A stretch of 64,000 nucleotides of DNA. Source: Symsagittifera roscoffensis (lineage: Eukaryota; Xenacoelomorpha; Acoela; Convolutidae). The stretch is from the NCBI RefSeq assembly GCF_963678635.1, contig NC_087068.1:22842388-22906387 (forward strand), in the 5' to 3' direction. A program made the translations under genes and the position numbers. The notes beneath the pieces were generated by a model that saw nothing but the letters and a program-made list of their open reading frames with translations, had not been told where the DNA came from and did not search any database. Numbering within the stretch: position 1 is the stretch's first letter; each line of letters opens with the position of its first letter. Below are positions 35,782 to 44,618 of the stretch, in pieces.

Positions 35782-36918
35782 CAATTTAAAAATCCATCAA
35801 AAATTGCTACCCAACAGTCACAGAATCAGTCTTCACCGACATCATCCCAAGATAATCCAACACCACCTTCAACTACTCAAAACCCTCAAACATCTACACG
35901 AATTTCTTTTCAAGACAATCCATACACTTTTGAAGAACGGCACGCTCGTTTATCTGAACCACTAGAACCAGTTCAACGACAAGCATCCCTAAGTGAACCA
36001 ACATATAATCTTTACCCAACACTACCACAAGAACTAAGTAGAATACGAAACCTTAGTCAAAACCAAAACACAGCAGAAATAAATAGACAAATTATACATC
36101 CTCGACGAAATAGAAATTTTCAAACTCCCCGAGTTCATTTTGATATACCTCAATCCCCAACACAAACCACTCCAGAAAACACCACTGGTATCACACCAGA
36201 AACTCCTACACTTTTTTCACAACGAAGCACTTCCAGTCTACCTTCAGACTACTTAGGTTCAACACCAACATCTGAACAGATACGTGAAAATCCCTTTAAC
36301 CCCCCAAACCTAACATCACGACTACCATATTGGACTACAAATTCATTCACACAAGGTGAACCAAATTTAGTCAATGACCCCATAGATATTTCTACGGATA
36401 CAACAACATCCTCATCACTACCAGAAACATTATCACTACCATCAACACCATCAATAAGTCAATTTTCACCACTACCCTTTAACTTAAATTTTCCAAATAA
36501 TCTCGACGCCAGATATCGAGAACAATCATCTATAAATATTCCTTTAAGATTAGATTGGAATACATTCACAGCACCTCCACCATTATTTGGACAACATCAA
36601 GAAAGTAACCGCCTTCATAACTGGGCACTTAATAGATTACAATATCGTCAAGATATTCACAACGATATCCGTGATCACAATATTCAAATACTCCAACAAA
36701 ACAGTTTACAATTAAAGTTTGAAATCACAGTTAAGTTAAATAATATTACCCAACATCCCTACCCATTAAATCCACCTAACATAACAGCTCAATCACTACC
36801 ACCACCGTTTATAACTACTGAAGTAATATACAAATACGACAGATACACCAAAAACACAATTGGTTACATTACATTTTATAATCCATACTCAGGATTATCA
36901 TACACATGTATATTCTAA
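35782..36918 (+). CDS. Element B ORF e: 378-codon frame without any ATG
   Basis: The frame opens after TAA at 35779-35781 and runs to TAA at 36916-36918. It contains no ATG, and I see no GTG or TTG codon in it either. The first 250 codons are Ser/Thr/Pro/Gln-rich (SPTSSQDNPTPPSTTQNP near the start), likely disordered. The last 120 look folded, with aromatic and charged residues and a YDRYTKNTIGYITFYNPY stretch. An open frame of this length in AT-rich DNA is not expected by chance. The start must come from an upstream exon by splicing or from a non-AUG codon. Frameshifting from ORF d is excluded because the frames do not overlap. It ends 13 bases inside the envelope-like ORF. No homologue is recognised. 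Confidence 0.7.
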   Translation, partial: QFKNPSKIATQQSQNQSSPTSSQDNPTPPSTTQNPQTSTRISFQDNPYTFEERHARLSEPLEPVQRQASLSEPTYNLYPTLPQELSRIRNLSQNQNTAEINRQIIHPRRNRNFQTPRVHFDIPQSPTQTTPENTTGITPETPTLFSQRSTSSLPSDYLGSTPTSEQIRENPFNPPNLTSRLPYWTTNSFTQGEPNLVNDPIDISTDTTTSSSLPETLSLPSTPSISQFSPLPFNLNFPNNLDARYREQSSINIPLRLDWNTFTAPPPLFGQHQESNRLHNWALNRLQYRQDIHNDIRDHNIQILQQNSLQLKFEITVKLNNITQHPYPLNPPNITAQSLPPPFITTEVIYKYDRYTKNTIGYITFYNPYSGLSYTCIF

Positions 36919-39524
36919 AATTATTAATTTTTCTCCAAACCCTTTTTCTAATAACCTCAAATCAAAACATAAACCCTTCCCCTCGTACAGGACCACAAGA
37001 TTTATTAGTAACACATTACGATTGCGAAGAAAATGAACAAAAAACACTACATAAATATGCAATCAATCAGGTATCACAATGTGAAACAGAACCACAAGCT
37101 ATAGAAACCACAGATATAATAGCAACACTCTATTCAAAAGCCCGAGCTACAACAGTTACAGGTTATAAATTCACAGCAACATTTTCCGAAAAGAAAGTAC
37201 ATTGTTCACAAGTCTCGAACGGAAACAAAAACCGACTTGACCATGAATCATTCTACCAAAGTAATATAGAACGTCTTTTACATCTCAATCCCGACGATTG
37301 TAAAAATGAATTACTTAGACTAAACATCACACAAAATAAAAACTCCCAAAGAAAATTAGTTAATTTTCAAGTTTTTTCAGACTCTGTACATCAATCACAA
37401 CTTGAAAGACACCAAGGACATATAAAACTAGACGAAAAATACCCGTATAACGGCGCACACGGACGATTAACCTATGACCTACACGATAAACATTGGATAC
37501 CACACATTGGTATAAATAACCCATCAAACTGCAAAGCAGACACGAAAAATAAAGGATACCCAGAAATAATGTTTTTCGATTGGAAAATACAACTCGAAAA
37601 AATACAACTCACACGAGATTTATCTGATAATACAATGATCTATCAAGGAATCCGACTACCTTGTAAAAACGATCAAGGATATTGCGACCCTACAACAAGA
37701 ACACAAGCAACAATTGTTTGGTTCCCCGAAGACACATGTACAACATTTCAAGTAGCAAAAATACACGCTCGTATGATAAAATTTCACGAAAAATATTTCA
37801 TACAATCAATTCCATATGAACAAGTCCATCCATCACGCAAACTAAGTTCCGATTTTAGAAACATAGACAATATAGAAAATAAATTGACACGTTTTCAAAT
37901 ATATCAAGAAACAGAACTTGCATGTAAATACAGGAATCCACTTCACAGAACACAATACTCTGAAATATTAGTTGAATATGAAAAAGGATTCGACATGACC
38001 ACTGGTAAAGTAAAAATCGACCCATACGCCACAGGTCATCCTCTAAACGAAGGAACATCCTATATACCAGTTAATTTTCAAAAAAGCAACGGACAACCTG
38101 GTGGACATCTAAAACCTTATGACACCAGAAGCACACGCTTACAAGAATTATCACTAATGAATACTACATATTTTGGTAATATCCACTATGATATTCATTT
38201 GGATATGAAACTAGACTATACAATTAGCCGCATTTTTCAAGAAATGTCACTATCCGAATTAGAAACACTACATCAACTATGCGAATTAGAACGAACACAA
38301 ATACTACAATCACTTGCACTAGCAGTATTAAAAATACCCTACGCAGGATACTTATTATCAGGAAATAGATCAAATTTTTTAGACTACGAAGGAAACATTT
38401 TATGGTTTTATACTTGTACTAAAAAAGTATCACCACTATACGTTTTTGAAGATAAACGATGTTATAAAAGGATCCCTATCTTTTATAAGAATAAAGTACA
38501 TTTCGTGGATACACTTTCACGAAGAACCTATTTCTGGGATACCGCAGTCCCATGTGGATCAGAAAATAGCCACAATGTAGTACAACTAAACCCTGATGAA
38601 AACAAATATTATCTTCTCACTCCATATCCCACATTAATGCAATCACTCAAAAAATTTTCACCAGAAAGCATTCGCGCTATTGCTCGAAACCCAAATATAG
38701 ACTTACAATCAATAGGAATCTATTCAAAATCAGATATTCAACATCACATTAGAACACAACAATTCCAAGAATTATTAACACAAATGGACACTATACAAAG
38801 ACAATCAATAGACCAAAATTTACGCAAACTTGCAGAAACTGCAGGATTTGCCGATATCTACACGCAAGACTATAGCGGATATTTTAAAGACATTAAAGAT
38901 TATATATATCTAAACGGCGAAAAATACCGTCCCCAAGATATATCACCAATTAACATTTTTAGCTTTGTTACACTCAAAAATGAGATCCTAGATTTTCTAG
39001 GATGGCCCTACTACATCTTAGAAAAATTGACTATTTTATACGCAATGTTTAACTTTATTGGATTTCTTTTCTCACTCTTAAAAGGAATCTACAATACATG
39101 TGCTATACACACACAAGTAAACAGACAAGCAAGCGTAGCACGCATACTTTTTGCAGGATTTTTTGGAATTTTTTCCACATCTATAAACAAAATTCTTTTA
39201 GACGCACAAATAAAAGAATATAACACAAAAATAACAACACGACAAAATACATACGACGAAGAACATAACAATGTCGACCCACAGCCAACGGCACCACAAT
39301 TACCACCCCTACCAAATAACCATCCACTATCCCTAGTCCCACGAAATTTTAGAAATTTAGCAATCACACATAATCCAAACTTTAGACTCACCACATCACA
39401 AAGTCCCGTCCAACATATAATGACACATCAATCACAAGATGATAATACTTACGAACAAATTATTGAACAACCACATACCACCGCTTTTCAATCTCAAAAT
39501 AATAATTTTTTTAGCCCACGATGA
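36906..39524 (+). CDS. Element B ORF f: envelope-like membrane glycoprotein, 872 residues
   Basis: A hydrophobic N-terminus (LKLLIFLQTLFLI) reads as a signal peptide. An ectodomain of about 680 residues follows, with many Cys and several N-glycosylation sites (RLNITQ, NTTYF, GNRSN). A membrane segment lies at about residues 704-732, a second hydrophobic stretch at about 742-765, and a polar tail of about 110 residues ends it. Size, layout and its place after pol are those of an envelope gene, as in retroviruses and in Gypsy elements that captured one. I see no clear basic cleavage site. A stretch with VWFPEDTC and several Cys recalls glycoproteins of some negative-strand RNA viruses, but this is a weak impression. 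The frame is intact. It overlaps ORF e at its start and ORF g at its end (ATGA). Confidence 0.75.
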   Translation: MYILKLLIFLQTLFLITSNQNINPSPRTGPQDLLVTHYDCEENEQKTLHKYAINQVSQCETEPQAIETTDIIATLYSKARATTVTGYKFTATFSEKKVHCSQVSNGNKNRLDHESFYQSNIERLLHLNPDDCKNELLRLNITQNKNSQRKLVNFQVFSDSVHQSQLERHQGHIKLDEKYPYNGAHGRLTYDLHDKHWIPHIGINNPSNCKADTKNKGYPEIMFFDWKIQLEKIQLTRDLSDNTMIYQGIRLPCKNDQGYCDPTTRTQATIVWFPEDTCTTFQVAKIHARMIKFHEKYFIQSIPYEQVHPSRKLSSDFRNIDNIENKLTRFQIYQETELACKYRNPLHRTQYSEILVEYEKGFDMTTGKVKIDPYATGHPLNEGTSYIPVNFQKSNGQPGGHLKPYDTRSTRLQELSLMNTTYFGNIHYDIHLDMKLDYTISRIFQEMSLSELETLHQLCELERTQILQSLALAVLKIPYAGYLLSGNRSNFLDYEGNILWFYTCTKKVSPLYVFEDKRCYKRIPIFYKNKVHFVDTLSRRTYFWDTAVPCGSENSHNVVQLNPDENKYYLLTPYPTLMQSLKKFSPESIRAIARNPNIDLQSIGIYSKSDIQHHIRTQQFQELLTQMDTIQRQSIDQNLRKLAETAGFADIYTQDYSGYFKDIKDYIYLNGEKYRPQDISPINIFSFVTLKNEILDFLGWPYYILEKLTILYAMFNFIGFLFSLLKGIYNTCAIHTQVNRQASVARILFAGFFGIFSTSINKILLDAQIKEYNTKITTRQNTYDEEHNNVDPQPTAPQLPPLPNNHPLSLVPRNFRNLAITHNPNFRLTTSQSPVQHIMTHQSQDDNTYEQIIEQPHTTAFQSQNNNFFSPR

Positions 39525-41314
39525 GCCGCCAACTTGGATCACTCCATCGATCAAATTCCCATCCAACCAACCTTACCTCTTCAATCCCAATAATACCACT
39601 TTTTGCTTTTCCGCCACCCGATTTTCCATCTAGCAATGTAACATCAGGCATGAATTCCGACACTAACTCACAAATTTCAGTTTTATACTCCATTTCACAG
39701 CTAAATAACCCGAATATTGAAACCCCCGACGAATTTGCCGACTCAGAACCATCTCCATCCAATAATTTTCATAACCCTTCTCAGTTTTCTCAACCTCCTT
39801 TTCAACCCATATTGTCAAATAACCCTGACCCCATCACTCCTACACCCTCTTATGCTTCCCAAGTTACCCCAACCTACTCCTCATACCATTCTGACCAATC
39901 ATCTCCAGACACCCCCCGAATCTCCCCAGAGCTAGACAATTTTATTACCCTCCAACAACAACCCTACCACCTTAACACTCCGACCATAAACCAAATCTCC
40001 TCCACTACAAATTCATCCAATCCCCCTACACCCTCTTCAAATTATACTGAATCATTAGCACCATCATCCACATCAACTGAATCCTCACTCAACACTAATA
40101 GAGCTTACCGCACTTTTAAAAGAAAGTTCCCCAACCATCCTTTCCCAGCAAAACCAGGAACAGCCCGTGAATACATCAACCACCCCCAGCATACTAACAC
40201 TAGAGAATTTTTAGCTATCACTTTACCCTCATTTCCACAATACACCTTAAACACAACTCATGACGCTAACGAAACACGCAACTTTGTAGACGAATACGTT
40301 TTAATGCCCACTCTCTCTTGGACCTCATACTATCATTTCACTAACCCTCTTTGCTTACCTTTAACCAACACATCCATCGATATAGACCGAAACAAAGACA
40401 TGCTATATCGACTAACTACACCACTCACCGCTAGACAATTTACTTACGTAGGATATAAAAAATCACTAAAAATACACACTGCACCTAGAGCTAATGAATA
40501 TACACTAGAATACTACGATCACAACATCATCAGAGCTAACCAAGATCAATTCTTAGACGACGATCGCTTCGCTAACCCACAAATCACCGAGAAATTTTTC
40601 ATCAAGACACCATATGTATTTACACTAAACATCTTCGACCGAAAGTTTGATCACATTATTTCAGAAGCACTAACAAGCACACAAGCGTACGAAAGTTTTA
40701 AAGAACGCTTCCAAATCTTTTCACTAACCTTTCATTTCCTTGCACCACACGAAAGAGATTTACACTGCTCACACGATATTATGTTGCGAACTAAACAAAC
40801 ACATACATACAGTTACTATCGTTTCATCCAAAATCACTTTGACCTCCACACACCCTCTAGACAACCACACCATCGCTTTCAATTCATCAATTCAAAATAC
40901 ACTTCACCGTATTTCCTAAATTTCACATATTGTATTAAAGATACTAACCTTCATGGTATTCTTCGTAACTATGACCCCATAACCCAAATGTACATTTTCT
41001 GCCCCATCACCAAGACCTTCAACGCCGAAGAATCCCGACCCTTCCTTATCCCGCACGAGTTTGTACAGCCTATAGAAATCCCCATTTTAGAATTCATCCA
41101 CAACACTAAATTTAACCACAAATTATATAACTTAATCCAAAGCACACCTTATGAGTTTGCAGTAGGCACTGAAGAACTAACCACTATTAAGGCACTTCAA
41201 TTGCTTTGGCCACTGCTTCAGACTAAAAATATCATCCGCATTCTAGCTAAACTACTAACAACTTCAGAACTAATTCACGACATCTTCCCCCACGGTTTTT
41301 TCCCCGACGACTAA
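39521..41314 (+). CDS. Element B ORF g, 597 residues, unknown function
   Basis: It begins at an ATGA overlap with the envelope-like stop. Residues 1 to about 200 are Ser/Pro/Thr/Asn-rich and look disordered. From about 200 to the end the chain is mixed, with aromatic residues and predicted folded character (FVDEYVLMP, FTYVGYKKSL, YFLNFTYCIKD, FFPDD at the C-terminus), with no signal peptide or membrane segment. The layout, a disordered half then a folded half, resembles ORF e, but I see no clear sequence match between them. I know of no retroelement protein like it. The frame is intact for almost 600 codons, which in this DNA indicates coding. Confidence 0.75.
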   Translation: MSRQLGSLHRSNSHPTNLTSSIPIIPLFAFPPPDFPSSNVTSGMNSDTNSQISVLYSISQLNNPNIETPDEFADSEPSPSNNFHNPSQFSQPPFQPILSNNPDPITPTPSYASQVTPTYSSYHSDQSSPDTPRISPELDNFITLQQQPYHLNTPTINQISSTTNSSNPPTPSSNYTESLAPSSTSTESSLNTNRAYRTFKRKFPNHPFPAKPGTAREYINHPQHTNTREFLAITLPSFPQYTLNTTHDANETRNFVDEYVLMPTLSWTSYYHFTNPLCLPLTNTSIDIDRNKDMLYRLTTPLTARQFTYVGYKKSLKIHTAPRANEYTLEYYDHNIIRANQDQFLDDDRFANPQITEKFFIKTPYVFTLNIFDRKFDHIISEALTSTQAYESFKERFQIFSLTFHFLAPHERDLHCSHDIMLRTKQTHTYSYYRFIQNHFDLHTPSRQPHHRFQFINSKYTSPYFLNFTYCIKDTNLHGILRNYDPITQMYIFCPITKTFNAEESRPFLIPHEFVQPIEIPILEFIHNTKFNHKLYNLIQSTPYEFAVGTEELTTIKALQLLWPLLQTKNIIRILAKLLTTSELIHDIFPHGFFPDD

Positions 41315-42929
41315 CAGGTAAGTATGAATTAAATGAATATTACTAACTAATTAAAATATTAAAAAACTCACCATTCTTTATTCATGTTTTCTTTAGATTT
41401 TTAGCCTTCATCTTCGATCATCTGAAAAATTCACAAAAGAAAAATAAAAAATAGCAAACTTCTTCAAAACTGTTTAAGACCCTATTAAACTTTTGCACCA
41501 ACAATAAAATAAATATAATACCAATGCAGTAAATTAATTTATAAAATTTTCCCCCAAAGCAGTAAATCTAATTATGATGAAAATTTGTATCTTAAAATTC
41601 CCCCATAACTAGCAGTAAATTTCCAAATTCTATGCAGTAAATTAATAAAATGCAATTGCAGTACTAACCTTTTGATATTTTCATTCATTCGCACAGAAAT
41701 TCTATCCACACTCGCACAGCTCGCCCACGAAGAATTGTTTAAAATAATGAATTTCAGTTTCAAGTTTTCACACTCAACAACTCTAACATATAATAACATG
41801 TTTCAAACTTTCCTTTAACCCGGTTGGAAAGGAATCATATACTAAACAAAACTAACCAACGCAGCTTACTAAATACCACAAATCATAAAATAACAGCATG
41901 ACTAAGAAAAGGAAACCAACGGTACCCAAACCGGATTAACCCAGTTTAAAACTGGATAATTTATTCTTTTGAAGACTATTACAAAGTCTTAGAAAGAAAT
42001 AATAAAACACAAAAAAGTCGAAAGACAAACCCATACCACAAACAATTTGCTTTTTGAACAAAGTACATAACCAACAAGACACAAGTAAAACCACAACAAA
42101 CCCAACATAAAACGTTGTCACATAACAGGACCCCTCACAAAAACCGCATGAAATCATACTCCCACACCTGGCCTAACCCACCAGGAAGGACGTCCTGAGC
42201 ATGCTCTATAGCCGGCCTAACCCACCGCGCTACATCCACGCTTTGTGACCACACCTTTATTTTTAATAAGAGCTACTCAAGGGTGAGTAACTCTTCAAAA
42301 TAACCGAACTAAAACAAAAAGCTTTTGTGAAAACAACTAACTAAAATCATTATTAAAAAATATATTAAACTAATAAAAGATTTATAAAATGTAAAATTAC
42401 ATGATGCAATATATAGATCAGAATACAACACCAAGGACGAACATCAAAAGACAAGACGACCTCACTACACTCGAGAGAGAATGACCAACTACAATCGATA
42501 TGCCGCTCACAATCACAACTCAAAGGATTTAGAGTACGACTTGACTTCGCAGAAAAGGACTTCATTGAACTAGACCAATGACCACCTCGATGTTCAAGTA
42601 TACGTACAGATCCGAGTAACCAGGCATCCCCTCCACGCACAATCTCCACGCCATTCCCGAGCTAGATCAAACACAAAAGAAGTTCTCTCCGAAGAACAGA
42701 AAAACCTGACATAGCCAACCATTCTGAAACCAGAATTGATGCTGTTGCAGAGACTCAGTCGTTGTCACAAGAAGAACACAACGTCTTGTGTCCTCAATTC
42801 CAGATCCCTGGAACTTCCTTAACAAAAAGGAAACAAAAGAAAAATGATGTTCGCCAAATACCAACGTCCATCATCCATCCTTGAACTACAGAAGAACTGT
42901 TCTAAAAAACTCTGTAAAACCCGGATGGG
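41315..42929 (+). other. Element B 3' region, non-coding
   Basis: This 1.6 kb between the last ORF and the 3' LTR has no frame that I would call coding. It has several repeats of GCAGTAAATTAAT-type phrases near 41526-41665 and a structured block at 42170-42226. The polypurine tract is not obvious: GGATGGG abuts the LTR (42923-42929), and a longer A/G run lies at about 42819-42846. Confidence 0.5.
42170..42226 (+). promoter_or_regulatory. Palindrome block in element B 3' region
   Basis: Two copies of GGCCTAACCCACC (42170-42182 and 42214-42226) flank two abutting perfect 10-base palindromes, AGGACGTCCT (42187-42196) and GAGCATGCTC (42197-42206). The block is GC-rich inside a very AT-rich element. 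A structured RNA signal, such as one for nuclear export or dimerisation, is possible; no known family is matched. Confidence 0.5.
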
Positions 42930-43339
42930 TGGAACCTGATCTAAACTATATTTTATGATTGGATAAATTAAATGTTTTACCAATGTAAAGTATTTAATAT
43001 TAACCAATCATGATCCATCTAACTAACAACCCACTTATTTGTAAGTGCTGAAGTTACTTGTAATTTCAGCACCAGAGAGATTTGAATTTAACTTAGAAAT
43101 TAGTTGGACTCTCCCGAGCACTTCAGCAGCCGCAATAAACCAGTATACCCTAGATCTATTGAGCCTAGCAGAGACTAGTTAAACAACCTGAGACTAGATA
43201 GTATAAGAGTAAGATTAGGATCGGTATTAGACTAAGAAGTTGCACGAATCTATCCGGCCGAAAATAAGATAGCGTGACGAGCAGACGGTGTACCCTATCC
43301 GAAATTACTCTATGAGTTATACACCCCAGTCCTAACTCA
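42930..43339 (+). repeat. Element B 3' LTR
   Basis: It is 410 bp, and I find no difference from the 5' LTR at 24433-24842 by eye. Identical LTRs indicate a very recent insertion. The AATAAA is at 43134-43139. Confidence 0.95.
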
Positions 43340-43343
43340 ATTA

Positions 43344-43624
43344 CGTAGTTTTGAAGGGGAGATTGCGCCCAAAAATGCATATCTTTGGTGAAAGTTTTCT
43401 AAAAAAAATGTCCAATAACGGCATTTTTGACCTGTTTTTTTAAAAGTTTACCTGCAACGCAGAAAATTTTGCAGAAATAGGGGTTTTTTAGTGTTCTGGG
43501 AGCGCTCGGAAGATCAATTTGGCCAACCAAACAAAAAATCTACAAAATTTTGAAAGTTTCGAAGCACCCCCTTCCCCGAGAAATTTTTTGAAAGACAGCC
43601 TCCTCCCTCCTGGTCCGACCCTGC
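43344..43624 (+). mobile_element. hAT-like MITE, right part, displaced by element B
   Basis: It continues the copy begun at 24302 and matches 57724-58132 in phrases such as CATTTTTGACCTGTTTTT, GTTCTGG and CGGAA-ATCAATTTGG. Its end, near CCGACCCTGCT, pairs with the start GCAGAGGCGG. Confidence 0.75.
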
Positions 43625-43783
43625 TATAAAGAGAAAATATATAACGAAATCTCAGTTAATTATTTTCCCTTTATTTTGAGATTTTACTGAAATCTCAAAA
43701 TTTCAGGTTTGACATCATGCCAATCAGGTGTTCAAGTCGCAGAATTCGAACCAGTTTGTTTTATCACCTGATTAGTAACTTAC

Positions 43784-44466
43784 CATGCGAGCTCTTCCCG
43801 GCATCTCCATTCTGGTTTTTACTGAAGTAGTAGTCCAGAATATACTCTCGCACAAAATAACCTGCCAATAGGAGGCCCCCAATCCACCATATGTTATCTA
43901 GGATCACTGGAAGGAGCACGTCTGATGGAAACAAGGCGATGGTTTCTATGACGGATTTATCTGGATCTGTAGTTTTGGTGACGTCACTTTTCTTTCCGGT
44001 TGGTTGTGTGCCAGCTGGAGATGATTTTGGCGTTACGGGTGCTGAAAATAAAGAAAATCATTTTTTCTTTGAAACGCAATATAGTTTACCGTGTTTTGTT
44101 GACGACAATCGCTTTTTCAATGCTGTTAAAAATTTAATGACTTTATGACATAATACCCTCATGCAATACCAGAGCTTCTAATAAAAGCTAGTGACACATC
44201 TTTTTGAACCAATTTTTTTTTTATTTTTCATCCAGTAAGTGTTACTTACTTGCGGTTGGTGCAGGAACACCTTTAGCAGTTCCTGATGATGCGCCCTGAT
44301 GGCTTCCGGGACTAGCACCCAGTCCATTGTTGGGAGAGAGTCTGATCACCACTGCTGTGAGACCAATTGCAGTTAGAATGCACAAGGCACTTTGATACTT
44401 TACGAAGAAACCCTCCTCCCTTCGGCGACCATCTTTGTCTCGTGGACGGCGCACTTGAGACCTTGA
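43784..44466 (-). CDS. Two-TM, Ser/Lys-rich protein gene: exons 2 and 3 (membrane segments)
   Basis: Exon 2 is 44250-44466 and exon 3 is 43784-44041; the junctions are phase 0, then 1, then 1. Exon 2 encodes a basic stretch (RRPRDKDGRRR) followed by a hydrophobic segment at about residues 51-68 (YQSALCILTAIGLTAVVI), then a Gly/Ala/Pro linker. Exon 3 has a Pro/Thr/Lys linker and a second hydrophobic segment at about 141-163 (WWIGGLLLAGYFV). Two N-terminal membrane segments joined by a Pro-rich linker, followed by charged and coiled-coil sequence, is the layout of RIC-3, an ER chaperone for nicotinic receptors. Sequence similarity is too weak for me to name it. ER or other membrane location is likely. 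Confidence 0.75.
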
Positions 44467-44533
44467 CTGGGACGAACAGAAAAACAAAATGTAGGTTTAA
44501 CGACAATTTATCCAAGTGCCGAAGGAACTATTT

Positions 44534-44618
44534 ACGAGATGTTCAAGCGGGGTGTTTCAACGTGATGTTTAGGCGAGATGTTTAAACAAGATTTTTAAGC
44601 GGGATGTTTAAGCGAGAT
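44534..44618. repeat. Minisatellite of about 14-bp units
   Basis: Variants of GAGATGTTTAAGCG repeat about six times, 70 bases upstream of the exon 2 acceptor of the minus-strand gene. Single further units continue to about 44670. Confidence 0.7.

Larger units (their letters stand above)
24433..43339 (+). mobile_element. Element B: 18.9-kb multi-gene LTR retroelement (Ty3/Gypsy-type Pol, envelope-like gene)
   Basis: Two 410-bp LTRs that I find identical by eye bound an 18.1-kb interior. ATTA flanks the element on both sides (24429-24432 and 43340-43343). Order: LTR, primer site, 1.25-kb leader with two small ORFs, Gag-Pol, 0.6-kb gap, two tiny membrane ORFs, an ATG-less frame, an envelope-like ORF, a 597-residue ORF, 1.6-kb 3' region, LTR. 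The coding strand is very A-rich and G-poor. The typical Ty3/Gypsy element is 5-10 kb, so this is about twice to three times as long, and the excess is extra genes, not tandem repeats. The only coding break I see is one TAA in reverse transcriptase. Confidence 0.95.
16193..43783 (-). other. 27.6-kb intron of the minus-strand gene, filled by two LTR elements
   Basis: The intron runs from the donor after exon 3 to the acceptor before exon 4; both junctions are phase 1, which supports the join. Removing elements A and B with their target duplications leaves about 1.9 kb. The left flank (16193-17334) is AT-rich and includes, near 16670-16760, an inverted copy of the repeat seen at about 6650-6790. 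I see no exon there. Confidence 0.65.
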
